Shown in pieces: positions 11,608 through 23,432 of a stretch of 64,000 bases of DNA. This DNA is from Acholoe squamosa (Eukaryota; Annelida; Polychaeta; Phyllodocida; Polynoidae), in contig OX439040.1 of assembly GCA_949317995.1 (NCBI GenBank), positions 25,956,030-26,020,029 of the forward strand, written 5' to 3'. Within the stretch, counting starts at the first letter, position 1, and each line of letters begins with the position of its first letter. A program made the translations under genes and the position numbers. A model generated the notes under the pieces. The model saw only the letters and a program-made list of their open reading frames with translations, was not told the DNA's origin and did no database searches.

Positions 11608-11861
11608 GGAAAACTTTCTTCAAGTGGATATCTTCTACAAAGACATGTCATTTGAGGTGATCACCCAGCAGGAGACATTTGGTGCACTTAGTCTTCTCAG
11701 TGAGGTGGGAGGCTTCCTAGGGTTGTTCTTGGTGCCAGTGTTATCACCGTGTTTGAACTGCTTGACTATCTCATACTTAATATGGTTGCTAGCTGTGCTC
11801 ATTACCAAAGTGACCATCAAAGTGTTGTCAAGGTACTGACATACCATTGTCATATGTAAAC
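11608..11861 (+). pseudogene. Exon 14 of DEG/ENaC locus 1 with frameshift at TM2 filter
   Basis: After a TTTTAG acceptor it reads ENFLQVDIFYKDMSFEVI and LLSEVGGFLGL. A 1-nt deletion near 11721-11730 then shifts out the GAS filter and TM2. In the restored frame, GASVITVFELLDYLIL is still legible up to a stop near 11861. Confidence 0.8.
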
Positions 11862-12115
11862 ATAGGGTATTGAGTAAGCGCATATATCAAATAAGTGCCA
11901 GAGGTACAGGGGTCAGGACAAGCATCTTAAACATTAAAGTCTCAAAAGCCTGTGATGAATAAGGGCCGATCATAATGACATTGAAGCCTGACTACTTATT
12001 CTAGGATCATAATTTGTTTTGAGCAAATTTAAATGAAATTGTTATTAAATAATTTCGGTGGATCTGCTGATTTGATATAACAACTAGTGGATTAAATTAA
12101 CCCATCTGTTTCAGA

Positions 12116-12205
12116 CAGAGCATCCTACAGCTCAGGAGCTTCTGCAAGACATGTCATGTGAAGTTGATTGTTGAGTTGGGAGGCCTTGCCAAGTGGAGGA
12201 ATGTA
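12116..12205 (+). pseudogene. Possible third, badly decayed DEG/ENaC exon-14 fragment
   Basis: A stretch with a CTTCTGCAAGACATGTCA core followed by GAGTTGGGAGGC resembles the exon 14 block (CTTCTACAAAGACATGTCA, then GAGGTGGGAGGC) with an internal deletion. It lies just downstream of locus 1. It could be a chance or partial duplication. The rest of 11862-12843 holds no supported gene. Confidence 0.3.
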
Positions 12206-12843
12206 ATATCTGTGGTGTATCATTGGTAATGTGAGTCCCTCTCTCAACACCAGCAGGGTCTTGCAGCAGCAATTTTTGTATCATTCCGATACACCATTGG
12301 AACATCCTTCTCAGCCTCTGAACTGCACAGTAAAATCTTACGTTGGAAGAACAATTGGAAAGCTTCCTTGCATATGTATAAGAAGCCTTTTGCAATTAAT
12401 GAAAGGAAATACCAAAATGTTATTTTAATAACACTGTGTGTTTTACTGCCCTCTCTTGGGTTACGCTCTTGGGTTTCATTTTCAATTAGGACATTAACAG
12501 TCTCGTCCGATCGGGATTTAGGGAACTCCCTCTCTCGTGTTTGGGGATTGTAGGTCCCCATATTCTGGGGAATATTACTACGCACTATACCTGCCTACAT
12601 TTAACCACTACAGCAACCAGCAACCAGAACTACTTTTACCCAGAATTGCTAGTCGCCAGAGACGACTCACGCTAGTGGTCGAGCTGGGGCCATATTGGGA
12701 CATTACCATAAATCCTCATTAAGCCGGGCCCAAAGAGTTAAAGATAGAGTAAGAATAATGCCGATGTGAAAGGATTCAGATTGTAATGTGTAAGGCAATT
12801 GTTTCATAATGTTCCATCGAGGCAATTTGGTGTCTTGCACAAA

Positions 12844-13070
12844 TGGTAGGTACAATAGCACCACCTGTAAAACAACATGGAATTTTACCAAAACTAACTC
12901 ACTATTAATTTTAGGTAATTAGAGTCCTCTCCTAGGAAATCCCTCCCTTCTTTCAAAACCAGGAAATAGAAATATGTCCTGCTTACAAAGGTGGCATGTT
13001 TATTGATTCACAAGGAGAAGGGAGATGGACTGTTTTGATTAGTAGGGAGCACAGAAGAAGCAGATTTTGT
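12844..13070 (+). repeat. Left 227-bp direct repeat
   Basis: It starts TGGTAGGTAC and ends CAGATTTTGT, and matches 14507-14733 over its full length with few differences. The homologous element at 23.1 kb lacks a second copy. Confidence 0.85.
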
Positions 13071-13340
13071 GGGGCGGCCTACACCTTAGATCAGGCTAAC
13101 AGTGATCATGATGCATTCCTGGCTCTCACTGCTGAACTCAGCCTGGAGTTATCCCTCAAAAAACGCCAGCCACTAACTCAACAACTTGAATGGCTAGGGT
13201 TTGACTTTAACACAGTAAACATGACTATCGCATCTCTAAATGCATACCACAGAGCAGAAAGTTCATCTGCAGAATTCTTTAAATTTTCAGAAAATCACCG
13301 GAACAGGGTGTTGTCTACCTCACAAAAGGCTTCCAGCTAG
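13071..13340 (+). pseudogene. Reverse transcriptase fragment (DIRS/Ngaro-like)
   Basis: It reads DAFLALTAELSLELSLKK and LEWLGFDFNTVNMTI, matching the RT segment just after the YLDD box in the 23-kb copy. The YLDD box itself is lost, and a deletion removes the segment that follows VNMTI in the other copy. Confidence 0.7.
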
Positions 13341-13603
13341 ATGTGCGTTGGTTTTACATGTATGCTAGAGTATGTTATGGAATACACTTCCCTGGCAGAT
13401 GAGTTCTGGGTTCAGTGCGATTCAACACTCAAGAGTGGAGGTGGAAATTCAGAAACTCATTATTATTCTCTAGACTACTCAGAGAAGCAGAAACATAAGT
13501 ACCCACTCTAACTCACCTGGAAGCCATCAATCTCTTAATTGCATACAGAACTCTCGTCCCGGAGACCACACAGGGCTACCTCATCATACTCTATACAGAC
13601 AAT

Positions 13604-13867
13604 ATGGCTTCAAGCCAGGCACTGCATACAGGCAGATCCAAAGACCCAATTCTTGCTGCCTGTGCTAGACAACTGTGGATAGAGGCAGCCAGAGGTGATC
13701 ACCATATTGACATAAGACACAAGCCGGGCAGGGATATATCACTGGCGGATGCTCTCAGCAGACAGAACCTCCCCGACAAATTGAAATACGTTAAAAGTGA
13801 TGTCAAGGCTAGAGGGCTCAGCAAGCTGGAGCCAGCCTCAGCCATACCACTGTTTGACCCTATCTGA
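13604..13867 (+). pseudogene. RNase H fragment of DIRS/Ngaro-like element
   Basis: Upstream bases encode LYTDN (catalytic aspartate box). The open stretch then gives LAACARQLWIEAARGDHHI and RHKPGRDISLADALSRQN, the C-terminal RNase H signature of retroelements. It is almost identical to 23763-24026. Confidence 0.8.
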
Positions 13868-13899
13868 TTCCCTTTCAGACTGCCCCCTAGGGCAATAGC

Positions 13900-14506
13900 C
13901 TATTACATTTTTAAAGCAGCATCCGAAGAAGCTACAGAGGTCAATAGAATTAGGCAGGCAACATACTACTTGACTTTTGCCTTGGACTGTGGGGTGAATC
14001 CCCTCTTTCCTTCAATCGCTTATGCAGCTTTGTATGCACAAACTCCTTATCTGCCCCGGCTAGAAAGAACTATCTCCAGATGTTGGATAGAGGCCAGGGG
14101 CGGTGACCCATCACCACTAACATCACTAGAATGTAACTCAGAACTCAAAGGTGCTTCGTTATTAACCCACACAAACCAGTACCAGCACCTGCACTATTGC
14201 CTAAAGACTTAGTGAGAGTGTGAATTTCTCCACTCAGCTGAGGATGGACCTACCATTATCGCTGCACCCACAATAGGCTACTTCAGGTTTCTGAGAGCAT
14301 CTAACTTACTGTCCCCATCACTTGCTTTTTGGTCGGGCCCTCATTCTCTACTCGCAGGGACATTGTGTATACCATTACTGGACTCTCAGTGGTAATTAGA
14401 TCTTCAAAGACAATTCAAGTCGGCTCTAACCCACTTGTCATATCTTTGTTATATATACCCAACTCTCCTGCTTGCCCTACACAGGCCTGGGTTAGATATG
14501 CATCAC
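13900..14506 (+). pseudogene. Tyrosine recombinase fragment of DIRS/Ngaro-like element
   Basis: It includes RRDIVYTITGLSVVIRSSKT at 14350-14410, resembling the recombinase arginine/lysine box of DIRS-type elements. It is cut off at 14506 by the right direct repeat, so the C-terminal RRGGS box seen in the other copy is missing. Confidence 0.6.
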
Positions 14507-14733
14507 TGGTAGGTACTATAGCACCACCTGTAAAACAACACAGAATTTTACCAAAACTAACTCACTATTAATTTTAGGTAATAAGAGTCCTCTCCTAGGA
14601 AATTACTCCCTTCTTTCAAAACCAGGAAATAGAAATATGTCTTGCTTACAAAGGTGGCATGTTTATTGATTGACAAGGAGAAGGGAGATGGACTGTTTTG
14701 ATTAGTAGGGAGCACAGAAGAAGCAGATTTTGT
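14507..14733 (+). repeat. Right 227-bp direct repeat
   Basis: It matches 12844-13070 and interrupts the recombinase reading frame immediately after a codon stretch shared with the second element copy. Nothing gene-like was found between 14734 and 15985. Confidence 0.85.
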
Positions 14734-15985
14734 AATGGTTGAGTGAGGGTATAGGAAGGAGGGGTGAAAGGAAGAACCTTTTCACAGGAAACATGGGACA
14801 ACGATGCCTTGAGGTTGCTGTGGATTGTGTATGTCCGTGTGGAAGGGTGGTAGGAGTGTGGAGGTCAGTGATGTCAGATTGCCTCACTTTATGCTGACAC
14901 GACCTCCATAAACTATCCAGACAACAGCAGCACAAGCCTCTGCCACAAGCTACCTCATCCGTGGCCCTACCGTGACTGTGGCCACGCTGAGGTATGGGAC
15001 CTTAAGATGGTGCTGAATACTTTTAAACACATACTATTTCTGCATATCCATCACATCCATTTTTTACTCATTTATTTGTAATAGCATCAGCTTGTGTGGA
15101 AAACAAAAATAAATTGTAGTAATTGATGTAACTGTCCTATCAATTTACCACAGATGTGGTAAATTTGGAACCGTTAGAATCTAGAACAGCAGGCAGATGG
15201 CTGCGAGATGTTGACAGTCTGTTAGGATAAATTAATGGCAAAAGATTTTAAGATGTAGTTTCTCTAGCGGCATATGTTTCCCTATTTATAAGAGGAAAAT
15301 TATGGTAAAATATACTTTAAATCGGGGGCTCTGCCCCCCAACCCCCATTTTCTTTTTTCATCTACTTTTGGGCTGTGCTCTGGCCTTCAAAAAGGTCAGA
15401 TACTAACTTTGTTCTATCACTCTCAATCAGATTGTGCTCGACCTTGACCTTCCCGTCCGCCCGCTGTTCCATATTCTATGGTTTCGGGTAAATTTAGTCT
15501 TCCAGAATACTATGGGTCATCAGCTGAGGTTAGATACACACCTAACAAAAAAGGAGTCTATCCCATGCCAGTTCAGAAACCGGAATGTGGTATTGCTGAG
15601 ACCACACATGTTATCAGTATATCCTGGAAGATGAAGATCTGATTACTGTCCTCCTTCTGCATGAGGAGCAATGGTGCTAGGTAAGGGCTAGGCCTGTCTG
15701 TGGGGACTTTAGGAAGGATCCACACAAACCTTTCTCATTGTATCCCCTGGAGCACGGCTACCTAAGAGACTGCCTGTGGGTGATCACCAGGCAGCCTCCC
15801 ATTCCTGCATGTTCTCCCAATTTACAGCCCCCCGGGATGGTTTCTATAGCCGTACGCCTTCCGGAACAGCTAGCTGCCCTCTATAGTAGGAGGCCCATAG
15901 GTACTTCCCAAGGTAAACCCTGTATGGTACTAGCAGGCATAGCCGTCACAGATAGTTTTTCAGGTGTATCTACATACAAGTTGCA

Positions 15986-16071
15986 AGAAACTATCCTGAG
16001 GGATGTGAAAGGATGTTTTTATCACATCAGGCATAACCACTATGCAACCCTTGCCTGAGGTAAGGGAAGGA
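15986..16071 (+). repeat. Direct repeat flanking a hairpin element (left copy)
   Basis: It shares GAAACTATCCT-AGGGATGTGAAAGGAT and CCACTATGCAACC with 16854-16937. The two copies bracket the hairpin MITE. Confidence 0.6.
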
Positions 16072-16166
16072 GTGTGTGTTCATATGGGAAGGTAAATGGC
16101 AGCTACTATAAGATAACCAAATCCCTTTTTTAGATGTTAGCATTTTCCAACTTTTGTTAAAGAAAG

Positions 16167-16601
16167 AGAAAAGCCTAATTTCATGATGACTACTTTTAAT
16201 AGTATTTTCATTCTAGCAAACCTGCTATGGTAAGGGCAGGAAGGAGACCTCTCTGATGCAGAGTATGACGTCACAGGGGATCAGATGCAGCCCAGTATTA
16301 ACTGTACTGCACTGACCGTCTACAACTATATGGTCCATGGACAAGTGTCCTTAGACCCTGTTGTCATATTTCCTTTCATAACTAGCACTATATAGTCCCA
16401 TTGACAACTACAAACATGTCTTGTAGCACTGTCCATACTCAGACAATGAAGCTCCCGATGCATCTGGTCTCTTGTGACGTCATACTCTGCATCAGAGAGG
16501 TCTCCCTCCTGCTCTTACAATAGCAGATTTGCAGGAAAGTATGACTGAATCTTTTTATTCAATGAAAATACTCCCAAATGAAGTCATCATGAAAATAGGC
16601 T
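16167..16601. mobile_element. Hairpin MITE with long imperfect inverted arms
   Basis: Arms at about 16167-16295 and 16453-16601 are inverted copies, best matched over GGAGACCTCTCTGATGCAGA and TATGACGTCACA. Each arm carries a full TGACGTCA palindrome. The loop is about 155 bp. No open frame of note and no clear target duplication were found. Confidence 0.75.
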
Positions 16602-16853
16602 TGTCTTTTCCATTAAGCTCCAAGGTAATCTTTCGCATTGCTTTTTACAATCATCATTCAAGATACTCTGCTGTCAATATAGACACTGTACTTTCTACCT
16701 CCAGTTATCTATCCTCAGTAGCAAAAGTTATTTAGCATCCCCTCCAACAAAAATGTATATTCACCCTTCATTCACTACCTGATGATATCCAATATGTCTG
16801 CCCTTTTACATGAAACTGGGATAATGGGAACATTTTAGCTGGGATGAACTGAC

Positions 16854-16937
16854 GGAAACTATCCTCAGGGATGTGAAAGGATATTACATTATTGCGTAAG
16901 CCACTATGCAACCTATGCCCGAGGGGAAGGGAGGAAG
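16854..16937 (+). repeat. Direct repeat flanking a hairpin element (right copy)
   Basis: Partner of 15986-16071. The following 17000-17750 contains a G-rich run near 17070-17084 but no supported gene. Confidence 0.6.
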
Positions 16938-17748
16938 TATCTTTAATGGGGTAATAGGATGTATTTTAGCCGAATATGCTGAGTGCCAATTTGGGTTGCC
17001 CCCCTGGAAGGCACTTTCATTGGATTTTGGGTTACCCTGATGGAAAGCTCTTTCATTGGAGTGGACGGGGCAGGGGGGGGGGGGCATTCCCCACCTGTCC
17101 CATGGTCTCCAAACCAACCCTCCTTGCCAACCACCACTTTGCTCCCACTTCTTCTTCCCCAAGGATCTCCTGTCTGTCTGATCCTTATGTACAACAGTAA
17201 CTCGCCAACATTCATCTCAAACTAATTGCATTATATTGTCTCCCTCTCCTGCTTTTTGTGCCACTCAATACCAAAGCTCTATAATATCCCCCTGCCTCTC
17301 CAGCTAATGGGGCATAACACTCATAAACAGCCTTGCTGTCAGAGCAAATGGCTATCTCTACAAAATATGAGTGGAGCATCAAAGCTAGGCCTGCACTGTG
17401 TATTGATGTCAACTGAGATATATCAGCACCATAACATGGCAGAAATGTGCAAAAAGCTTGATTTCATATTCCAATCTGGCCTCAGCTATTTTGATGATGT
17501 CAAAGTGGTTGAAGGCTTGGGTATTGTGACATTTAACATATCAAAGAACAACCTTTCATCTCATTAACCCTACACAATCCATTGCTATATGATGCCCTCT
17601 GGCTGCTATGATGCGCAAAATTCTTTTTACCCATGGTGACACTTTCAACGTTTTTCTTCAAAAGGAGCGTATAATATGAGCAGTTTCCTTCTGCGACTCC
17701 TGAGCGTCCTTTAAGGATGCAATTTCAACTAGAAAATGACCAACTCGA

Positions 17749-18083
17749 AGAATATTAATTACTCATATTGTAATTCATGTTAAGTCTTTCCTTATCAAAT
17801 GGTATGAGTGCTGCCTGTATGTGTAAACAGGATATCTCTTGATATAAGATCTATATTTACTTCTTATGGCAGGAAAGCTAAGTCAGGTTCCTCACCAGCT
17901 AAGGACTATAACAGAAGGGAGCTCCACCAGTCCTATCCCCTGTCATAATACCTGTGTGAATGTGCAAGGTTCTATGGGCATAGTGTTTCACTTGCCCACA
18001 AGATGCCACTAATGAGCCATATACTGCACAAGAAACCACTCATCCATGAAGTACCAAAAACACTGAGGTGTTTTAGTGTCGAC
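17749..18083 (+). repeat. Dispersed repeat, copy A (partner at 50547-50874)
   Basis: About 330 bp are shared with 50547-50874 at high identity, with indels. Landmarks are CTAAGTCAGGTTCCTCACCA, ATAACAGAAGGG and a TTTTAGTGTCGAC end. No terminal inverted repeat or coding capacity is clear. Confidence 0.75.
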
Positions 18084-19394
18084 CTACAGTAACAAAATAT
18101 TACAATCGAAGTGCACATTTCAGTCTGAAAGGCCCTGAATATAACTTTGAATGTTGGTGAATATCTATGGACAGGAATATCACCTAGAAATATGACATAA
18201 CTGGAAAATGACAGAATTTTAGCTGGGATACCATCTTTAATACCTAAGGTCTACCGACTTCTACCCCAGGGATGCTTTATGTATTACACATGCATACAGT
18301 AGTAGAGCCAAAGCAGGAGGGAGGTTTGTCTCCTGCACCCTTTAAAGCATTGCAGGGACACACAGGACTAGCTGTAAGGGGGGCCTCTCTTTAGGGAAAT
18401 AAAAAAATAGTTAACACTCATTGCCCCCAATGAAGCCTGATGAAAACCACCCAGATGACTGCTACATCATAGACTAGGAACAGTGGAGGGACTGATATGC
18501 TGATGTACTGTTGGACTCTGGTCCAGGGGCTCTACTACAAGGGGCTATCAATTAATAGATTAATAGTTCGGAGGCACCATTGACACAGTTGTGGGGTCTG
18601 CTCTTCATTGTGTCTCTTTACTTATGACGCTACTCAATGAAGCGTGTTACGTAGACTGCACCGCTTTACACAATGAAAAAGACCATGTTTTGTGCTGCAT
18701 AGGCACTCTGAGTCTCTACAATCTACCTGTTTAGCATGATGATAACAGTAACCATGTATAAGAATTATATAGTCTTATTCTTTAAACAGTGTCTATGATG
18801 GATAAAACCAAGTACACATACAATAAAGGAACTGTGGTAATATAGGCCTACATTAACACACACTAACTAAGCCATAAACTATCTGAAATATCCTCTTTTC
18901 TGATTGAAGGTTCAAGAGGTAATATCTAACTCTTTGTCATTATTTGAAATTCTTTAAACCTGAGTGTAAAAGGAACAACATGACAAAAGGCAACCTTTAG
19001 AAATGTTGTACCAAAGAGCATCTGTCACAGAAGTAAGGTCATGGGGTCCTGTATGAAGTAGGAGGCCTCATCATGCATGAAGAGGAGAGGAGGTAGCTGT
19101 GTGCAGGGAGACAAGGGATGTAAAGGGGAACTAAAGGTTCTACAGGAATATCTAATTCAGGCTGGGCCACCTCCTTGTGAGACAGTCCCTAGGACATCCA
19201 GCAAAAACTCACTCCAAAATATGGCTTGTCTGGTTTGGCTAAGAAAGACGTTCTATATATGTGACATGATCTGCAAAAATAGGGCTTAGTGCAGGGGGTC
19301 ATAAGACCCCTTCTCCCAGTACATGTCACATATGTTAAATTATCTATTCGGAGGATAGGTATGATAGAGTATTTTTGCACATAAAACTGATTCA
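18084..19394. other. No supported feature
   Basis: AT-rich sequence with only short open frames. No splice-consistent exon, RNA gene or repeat was recognised. Confidence 0.4.
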
Positions 19395-19490
19395 AATATA
19401 TATAGACAGAGTTAGACAGTAAAGTGTCGACACGACCAGTTTCTTCACATGTGCGTGTCAATTTGTTCCAAATGCACAATGAGGCCGGAG
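19395..19490 (-). pseudogene. Decayed relative of the possible exon at 50.0-50.2 kb
   Basis: On the minus strand it reads VDTLLSNSVYI after an EE pair, matching VDTLLCNSVYV at 50.0 kb, with GTGTCGACACTTTA shared at DNA level. The adjoining bases are degenerate. It could equally be part of a mobile element. Confidence 0.3.
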
Positions 19491-22200
19491 GAATGAAAAA
19501 ACTGGGAGTGGAGACACTTACAGTGAAATCATTGGATGACTATTTTTGGTACACTCCTTATTTCCCTGGAGAGACAGGCCACTGTAACTATGCCCCTGTG
19601 GAACCTGATCAGGGAGATTCCTTCACATAAATACAAGATAAAGGTTCACAGGCCTCTCAGTATGGAAGCCCATATAGGACACATACAAATATTTGAAGTG
19701 TTTTCCAAAGGATAGATATATAAGACATGTCTTTGTCTTTGTATACATACACAATTAGCTATCTGAATTTCACTGTATAATCTATTACTGATAATAAGGG
19801 GGTGGGTGGGATGCACTTTATGTGCATAACTGTTGCAGTGATGGTAATAGACATCTGGCTATTACAGTATTTTCATTTAGCCTTATTGGAGGCACACTCA
19901 TATTTATACATATTTCTTTTTCGCCCAACATGGTGATAGGATACATGCTGATTTCCCTAAAGTTGTTGTTGGAACTATAACACATTCTTAATCGAAATTC
20001 AGATTACCATAGTAGTATGCATAACAGATTTGTTTTTGTGAAAATAAATATGTGTCCCACTGGAACTCCTTACAGGTCAATGAGCAGCTACTCCTCTTGA
20101 CCCTGTGTGATTCATGTTAATGGGAGCAGCTCAAACTGCTCATGGATCAGTCGAGCTGGGCACGAGGGGCTTGATAAAGACAGCCAATAGTCCAAACTGG
20201 CCCCAGACCCGGCTTAACAGCAGCAATTATGTGTGTGAGCCGTCCCTGCAGGAGACACCAGTGACACTTGATGGAACCTAAGGTACTTCACGTTAATAGG
20301 GAGAGACTTTGTAGGGGCAGGGGTAAGGGGGAAACCACGAAGTAGAGAAATCTGCCCCAAAAGACCTTTGGGGTACGTCTCACGAAGTCTTCATGGGTGT
20401 TAGCACAGTAATAGCTATATATAAAAAACAAAACATTTCAAACACCTTTAGTATTTACAGTATTGAGGAAGGGTGGTTGGAGCGGTAACAGGAGGCTGTT
20501 GCGAAAAGATTGAGGCGTTGCTTTCAGAGTAGGTACCTCACTTCCCACGTCCCGCCTCTACTTAACCACTCAGTATCACTTCCAACACTGTAGTCCAGAA
20601 GAAGTCACTTTTCCACAAATCAAACTGTGTTGCAAAAAGTGGTCACACTTGAGTGCTTCCCAGACTGCCCACACCTACATACTTATGCGACAGAGTGTAG
20701 GAAGCAACCTCCAGTTGAGGGGTTGTTAGTAACCACTTCTGGACCACTTCTGTTGGGAAGTGCCATTTGGCAATGCAGTAGCGAAGAGACTTCCAAACAT
20801 GAGTGCCTTCCATTTTTGGAAGTACACCTCTGACAGAAGTGACTTGGAGGGGGTTTAGCAACAGCCACCAGGTAGAACAGGTGAGTGAGGGGTACAGGAG
20901 GGGCAGCACCACACCACACATAACAGGGGGTGTTGAAAGGTTAGGTTATAACAGTCCCTTGGAAATACACATATAAAACAAGTATTATATAAACCACACA
21001 TTATACACATAGGATTTGATAAAACGGTCATAACACTGTACGCACTGATTTAGGTCTATATGCCACGGTACATGTACTGAAGTATACACATAAAATGATG
21101 TCACACACAAAAAACCAACACAGTCAGTTTCATTTTATTCCTTTGTTGATAACGTTTACTAAATAATGTTGATTGAACTGACCATCAAAATTAAAATAAT
21201 AGAAATGATAACATAATTACAAAACCAATACCAGCAGCAGTGTAGCAAATCTACAAGTACCATATACCGTAAAGACACTCCAGCTCATTACGTATACAAC
21301 AGGTATACAGCAGCAGTACCAACGAGGAAAGGCAGCAACAGAGCATGATCTGACCCTCACACCTCCCATGTCATAACCAAGTCATCTCTTGTCACCAGAC
21401 TGGTAATAATACACACCACACCACAGACACGGCCAGAATGATAATCATCCTTCTTCCTCACCTATAAGGTACCTCTATTTTATTTGATGTTCCCGTGCTA
21501 AGCTAAGTCATTCTATTAAAAAGACTACAACCTTGCAATCCCCTTTTCCTTCCCTTCATGCCTGCATCTTCTTTCTTTCACTTTGTCTAGCCATTGCCCA
21601 CTACACACAAGGTCTGTACCAAAATAGAAATTTTAATTACATGATCACTTATACGCACCTACATGAAGGTTCTAATATGCTCTAATAATAGCTCTTCGGA
21701 TACATATTAAAATTATTTTTACAGGTGAATTTACCTTTATATTGATGTAAGGTGGATCTAGAGAGCAACTTGCCTTGTTTAGCACTGTGACAAATCATGC
21801 CACCACTAATCGATAATGCCATAACCTAGTCAATGTTCTCTCAAACTAAAGATGTTATGTTTAGAGCATACTCTAATTCAAAGGTGCTGGAACTTAGTGG
21901 AAGATATCTATGAATCTAATGGAAGTCTAAAATATCAAAACCGTGAAAAAAAATCTCATTTGACTACTGCCTTTTGCTCCTGTCCCGTTAGTCAGAGACT
22001 GGCTGGATGTCTGAATGAATTTGCACCCTGAGGCCTTCTCATATGGCTTTAAATCTATAAGATGGACTTATTTGAATCAAGATGTAAAATTATTTTTATC
22101 ACTAGTCATATGCAGTACGCACTTTTCTTAATGTGTGAATATTGCCATACCAAAGGAGCTGCTTTGATGGACCTTCCCGGTTCCTGCCATAGGTTAAGTA
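19491..22200. other. No supported feature
   Basis: Short open frames only. No family motif, tRNA or clear repeat was seen. Confidence 0.4.
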
Positions 22201-22269
22201 CAAATAATGGTCACCAGGCTCTCAGGGTGCGACTTATGGAACACTCTTATCCTCATGGAGTTTTCAGGT

Positions 22270-22440
22270 ACACAGGACTTATAATTCTGGGAAACAAGAC
22301 TGCACAGAAATTCTGGGAAACAGGACAAGTTATTTGGGAAACGGGACTAATTATTTGGGAAACGGGACCAGCTATTTGGGAAACGGGACTAGTTATTTGG
22401 GAAACGGGACTGCTCATTTGGGAAAACGGGACATTTCTAG
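22270..22440 (+). repeat. 21-bp minisatellite (TATTTGGGAAACGGGAC core)
   Basis: Six to seven units encode in one frame a WETGxxI heptad. An inverted, related array lies at 25480-25630 with the decayed DIRS/Ngaro-like element between them. The apparent 148-codon frame here is a by-product of the 21-bp period. Confidence 0.8.
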
Positions 22441-23000
22441 CACAGGGATTAATATTTCATTTTAGAGGTCTTAAGTGGTTAATGGTGACCAGTTGGGACA
22501 GATGTTGATTTCATCTCGTCTTATCTGGTCTTCTGCTTACCCTTTAAGACCTCTAACCAATCAGGGGCAGCATGTTAAAATGTGTCCCAATTTTGCTATT
22601 TTTAGTAGTATTTACCGTCACTACTGAGGTAGCTTTAGGCGGACTGTTGGGCCCCTTTACAGCCCCCCCCCCCTTTCTGCCATGGTTTAATACCACCCCA
22701 CTACTCCAAAAGGCCTAAGAGCTACAAGGCCAAAGAAAGATTCAAGTGCTAGGAGGACAGTATTAGACCTGTCTCATCCTGATGGTACAGGAGTTAATGG
22801 CAGTATCACTAAAAACTGTCTCCATGGGTTTCTATGCCCATACACCCTTCCATCAGTAGATGATCTTTGTACAAAGATCAAGATCCTAGGTGAGGGCGCT
22901 TATCTCTGGAAGGCAGATCTAGCCTGCGCTTATTGCCAACAAAGGACCTGTCCAGGTGATTTACCATTGCTGGGAATGAAAGTACAAGACAATTACTATA

Positions 23001-23432
23001 TTGACTTATGCCCCTCGTTTGGTGCCAGCCTGCCAAAGAACTGTCAATGCAGTAGTGGACCTTATGGGTAAACAAGGCAGATGGACCCTGGCATACCTGG
23101 ACGATTTCTGTGGGGTGACACACACCTTAGATCATGCTAGCAGTGATTATGATGCATTCCTGGCTCTCACTGCTGAACTCGGCCTGGAGTTATCCCTCAA
23201 GAAATGCCAGCCACCAACTCAACAACTTGAATGGCTAGGGTTTGAATTTAACACAGTAAACATGACTATTACAGTACCTACAAAGAAACTGGAAGATATA
23301 GAAAATGAGTGTGTGTCCTGGCTTAAGCTCTCATTTGCATCCAAACATGACATACAATCACTGGCTGGAAAACTCAATCACATCTCTAAATGCATACCAC
23401 AGAGCAGTAAGTTCTTCTGCAGAATTCCTTAA
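23001..23432 (+). pseudogene. Reverse transcriptase core of DIRS/Ngaro-like element
   Basis: It contains RWTLAYLDDFCGV with the catalytic YLDD, then GLELSLKKCQPPTQQLEWLG and FNTVNMTITVPTKKLEDIE. This RT style, with L-LSLKKC-WLG-F, is typical of DIRS/Ngaro retroelements. The open frame is a surviving piece of a longer protein; flanking parts are in other frames. Confidence 0.75.

Larger units (their letters stand above)
3618..11861 (+). pseudogene. Decayed DEG/ENaC channel gene, locus 1 (giant-insert type)
   Basis: This is a second copy of the channel gene found on the minus strand at 27251-38058. Recognisable pieces are exon 7 (3618-3672, truncated), exon 9 (8008-8055), exon 10 (8381-8544), exon 11 (8653-9732), exon 12 (9981-10181), exon 13 (10361-10492) and exon 14 (11608-11861). 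Exons 9, 10 and 12 have exactly the same lengths as in locus 2 (48, 164 and 201 nt) and keep their splice sites. Exons 1-6 and 8 were not found. Disabling changes are the exon 7 truncation, TAA at 9999-10001, a 14-nt deletion with a stop at 10439-10441, and a 1-nt deletion at 11721-11730 just before the GAS filter. Exon 11 stays open for 1080 nt, so decay may be recent. Alternative splicing could rescue part of it, but the filter frameshift argues against a working channel. Confidence 0.8.
12844..14733 (+). mobile_element. DIRS/Ngaro-like retroelement fragment bounded by 227-bp direct repeats
   Basis: The core (13071-14506) is homologous to the element at 22.7-24.8 kb: the end of the RT, RNase H, and the first part of a tyrosine recombinase. 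On both sides lie direct repeats of 227 bp (12844-13070 and 14507-14733), roughly 95% identical by eye. AATGG occurs at 12842-12846 and again at 14734-14738 and could be a 5-bp target duplication. The 3' end of the left repeat weakly resembles RT sequence (GRWT, then RFCG), so it may be element-derived rather than an LTR. Confidence 0.65.

Noticed and set aside
12844-14733. Conventional LTR retrotransposon
   Set aside because: The direct repeats lack TG..CA ends, and no primer-binding site or polypurine tract is seen. The interior is a DIRS/Ngaro-type fragment cut at arbitrary points.
22062-22508. 148-codon frame with WETG heptads
   Set aside because: Coding appearance comes from a 21-bp minisatellite. 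No start context or splice partner.
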